A DNA stretch of 64,000 nt from Marchantia polymorpha subsp. ruderalis. Its lineage: Eukaryota > Streptophyta > Marchantiopsida > Marchantiales > Marchantiaceae. Shown one piece after another: positions 62,496-64,000 of this stretch. The stretch lies in assembly GCA_037833965.1 (NCBI GenBank), contig AP031352.1:724501-788500 (forward strand). The letters run 5' to 3'. The position numbers were made by a program, and so were the translations under genes. Positions within the stretch are counted from its first letter, which is position 1. Every line of letters starts with the position of its first letter. The notes below the pieces were generated by a model, which saw only the letters and a list, made by a program, of their open reading frames with translations, was not told the DNA's origin and did not search any database.

Positions 62496-62782
62496 ACTAA
62501 GAGAAGAGAACAGATGAGGAGGAAAAGAAGGCGTTGAAGTTACCGGAAGCGGACTGGGGAACTCTATATACATGTCATCTCCCGCTACAAGTGGGTTCAT
62601 TAAGTGGAGAGTGTTGGGACAGAATTCAGATGGTGGTTGGATGATGAAGTTGATGTAAAATTCGGATGGGAAGGAGAAGAAGGAGGAGGGGCAGAGCACT
62701 GGATGCATAGGTAGACGGGCACATTGCGAGGAGTTTCTTTTCGCAACTTGTGGGGGTGTTGGGAATGGGTGTCGACGCAGCT

Positions 62783-64000
62783 ATGGAGCTTCTGCGCGCT
62801 CGGTTGAATCGAGTCCGCATTCCAGAGCCTTCCAATCGGATCTACAAGCAAGAATGCTGCATTTCTTTCCAAACCCCAGTGAGTTGCCTCAAGCCAGTTG
62901 AACTCAACCTCTTTGAGGTTGAGCGGATTCCTCATTGCTTCAAATTCTGGGGATTGAAATTCTTGATCGTCGTGGAAACATTCTGTTTCGTCGAGTCTTC
63001 TCCGTTTCTCTAGCTTCTTTGGAATTCTGTGTATGATGACCTACTTGTGTGCGATGCTCCATGAAATCACTATTCGAGTATCTGGTTGACGTTTTTTTGG
63101 GCTGTGACGTGTAACGCACTCAATGTCTACAACCTTAAGTCGCTTCAAACAGCTCAATTTCTCCATATTGCATGAGTTGTCTCCCATCCTCTCTCGTTGA
63201 CTTCTGGACGGTTGAAGTCAAATACCCGTGGATCTCAGAGCATGGTGAAAGGCGATATTGTTTATTCTATTTAGGGTTCGTACATTGTGGATATCAGGGT
63301 TCAATGATTTAATCCTTTACACGATTAGCTCATGATGTTGATTTCCCAAGCGTAAGTTTTATGTTCAATTGCTCAATTTTCGAAATATTAGCATCCTTTT
63401 GTCGTCTGGGCTACAACCGCAAGCTTTTGATAGCCTGGGCTTAACTGGACATATGGAAATCATATTTCTTTATTTGATTCTTGCAGTTTCGCTTCTTGAT
63501 TTCTAGCTTGGGAAATGTACACTGCTGTTTTTTTACTGAGGATCCTTACATTATCGAGTTCATGCTCTTGGTGTGCAGAGGTCAGAGGGAGGCCTTTTTG
63601 TGGATCTCAATTCCTTCCTTGCCTTCGGCCGGGAGTACGTTATGTGGAATCACAAGAAGACTGGAAACTCGGTTTATCTAAATATTAAGGAGAGGCCTAA
63701 GCCAGTCAGTGAAGATCGGCCACACAAGAAGCCCACATTGCTGGCAATTGGTATGTGTTCTTTGTTTTTTCAAAAGTTTCAGGCCCCTCTGCCATCCGTT
63801 ATGTTTGCACAGTTCTCGGGGGCGTACTTACTTCCCGCAAGAATTGAGTTTCTTGCATAATATATGAAACTTCAATGCTAACAGTACATAATTTGAATGT
63901 AGTTGTTTCAAGTATGGTGGATCACTGTCACACATATTGTTCTTGACTCGTTTAGTGTCTCATGGCTGCACAGGTGTTGATGGAGGTTTTGACACGAAAG
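62783..64000 (+). CDS. UBP14: ubiquitin-specific protease 14 (isopeptidase T type), N-terminal part, runs off the right edge
   Basis: In plants UBP14 (USP5/isopeptidase T relative) takes apart free, unanchored polyubiquitin chains. Only the N-terminal part is in the window. Exon 1 is 62,783-62,878, exon 2 is 63,579-63,750 and exon 3 starts at 63,974 and continues beyond 64,000; introns are GT-AG and keep the frame. The protein begins MELLRARLNRVRIPEPSNRI, then YKQECCISFQTP, RSEGGLFVDLNSFLAFGREY, KKPTLLAIGVDGGFDTK. This is closely colinear with Arabidopsis UBP14, which also begins MELLR, so I prefer the ATG at 62,783. An in-frame ATG at 62,765 would add six residues. The part seen belongs to the variant N-terminal UBP zinc-finger region; the catalytic Cys and His boxes lie outside the window. 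Confidence 0.93.

Noticed and set aside
1-64000. CRISPR arrays, bacterial operons or organellar DNA insertions
   Set aside because: No regularly spaced repeats, no ribosome-binding-site gene strings and no recognisable plastid or mitochondrial genes were seen.

Overview
The window is nuclear DNA of a land plant, most likely a bryophyte and probably a liverwort close to Marchantia. Four host genes have ordinary plant exon-intron structure: beta-tubulin, a plastid-type lipoxygenase, zeaxanthin epoxidase and a UBP14-type deubiquitinase. A fifth encodes a secreted DUF3455 protein. The codons, GT-AG introns and transit peptides are plant-like. A large GC-rich ORF at about 5.8-8.9 kb resembles, from memory only, a multi-copy protein family I associate with Marchantia.

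Layout. 1-5 kb: mostly non-coding, with an unexplained minus-strand ORF, an AT-rich block and traces of decayed coding sequence. 5.1-9.8 kb: a GC-rich block with the liverwort-family ORF and many short repeats. 10.6-10.9 kb: a small acidic ORF. 11.3-19.1 kb: a decayed Ty3/gypsy LTR retrotransposon. It carries gag with two zinc knuckles, an aspartic protease, a DNMT3-like cytosine-5 DNA methyltransferase between protease and reverse transcriptase, RT, RNase H, integrase and a PHD finger. 19.1-20.2 kb: AT-rich. 20.8-22.8 kb: beta-tubulin gene (+, 3 exons, 446 aa). 23.6-25.5 kb: a large diverged inverted repeat. 26.0-26.8 kb: DUF3455 gene (-, 2 exons, 192 aa). 28.6-33.2 kb: an L1-type LINE with three 165-bp 5' monomers. 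34.5 kb: a near-perfect 64-bp palindrome. 36.0-37.1 kb: two U2-snRNA-like sequences (-). 37.1-41.8 kb: nothing firm. 41.9-47.3 kb: lipoxygenase gene (+, 9 coding exons, 955 aa). 48-50.6 kb: AT-rich desert. 51.5-58.0 kb: zeaxanthin epoxidase (+, 16 exons, 707 aa). 59.9-61.6 kb: AT-rich. 62.8 kb to the right edge: 5' part of UBP14 (+).

The host genes do not form a pathway cluster. Lipoxygenase (oxylipins) and zeaxanthin epoxidase (xanthophyll cycle, ABA precursor) are both plastid enzymes but act separately. Gene islands alternate with visibly AT-rich deserts and mobile-element blocks.

The most notable object is the Ty3/gypsy fossil that encodes its own DNMT3-like methyltransferase plus a PHD histone-reader-type finger. 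Methyltransferase-bearing retrotransposons have been reported in dinoflagellates and charophyte algae. The same kind of cargo in what looks like a bryophyte genome, joined to a PHD finger, deserves a second look.
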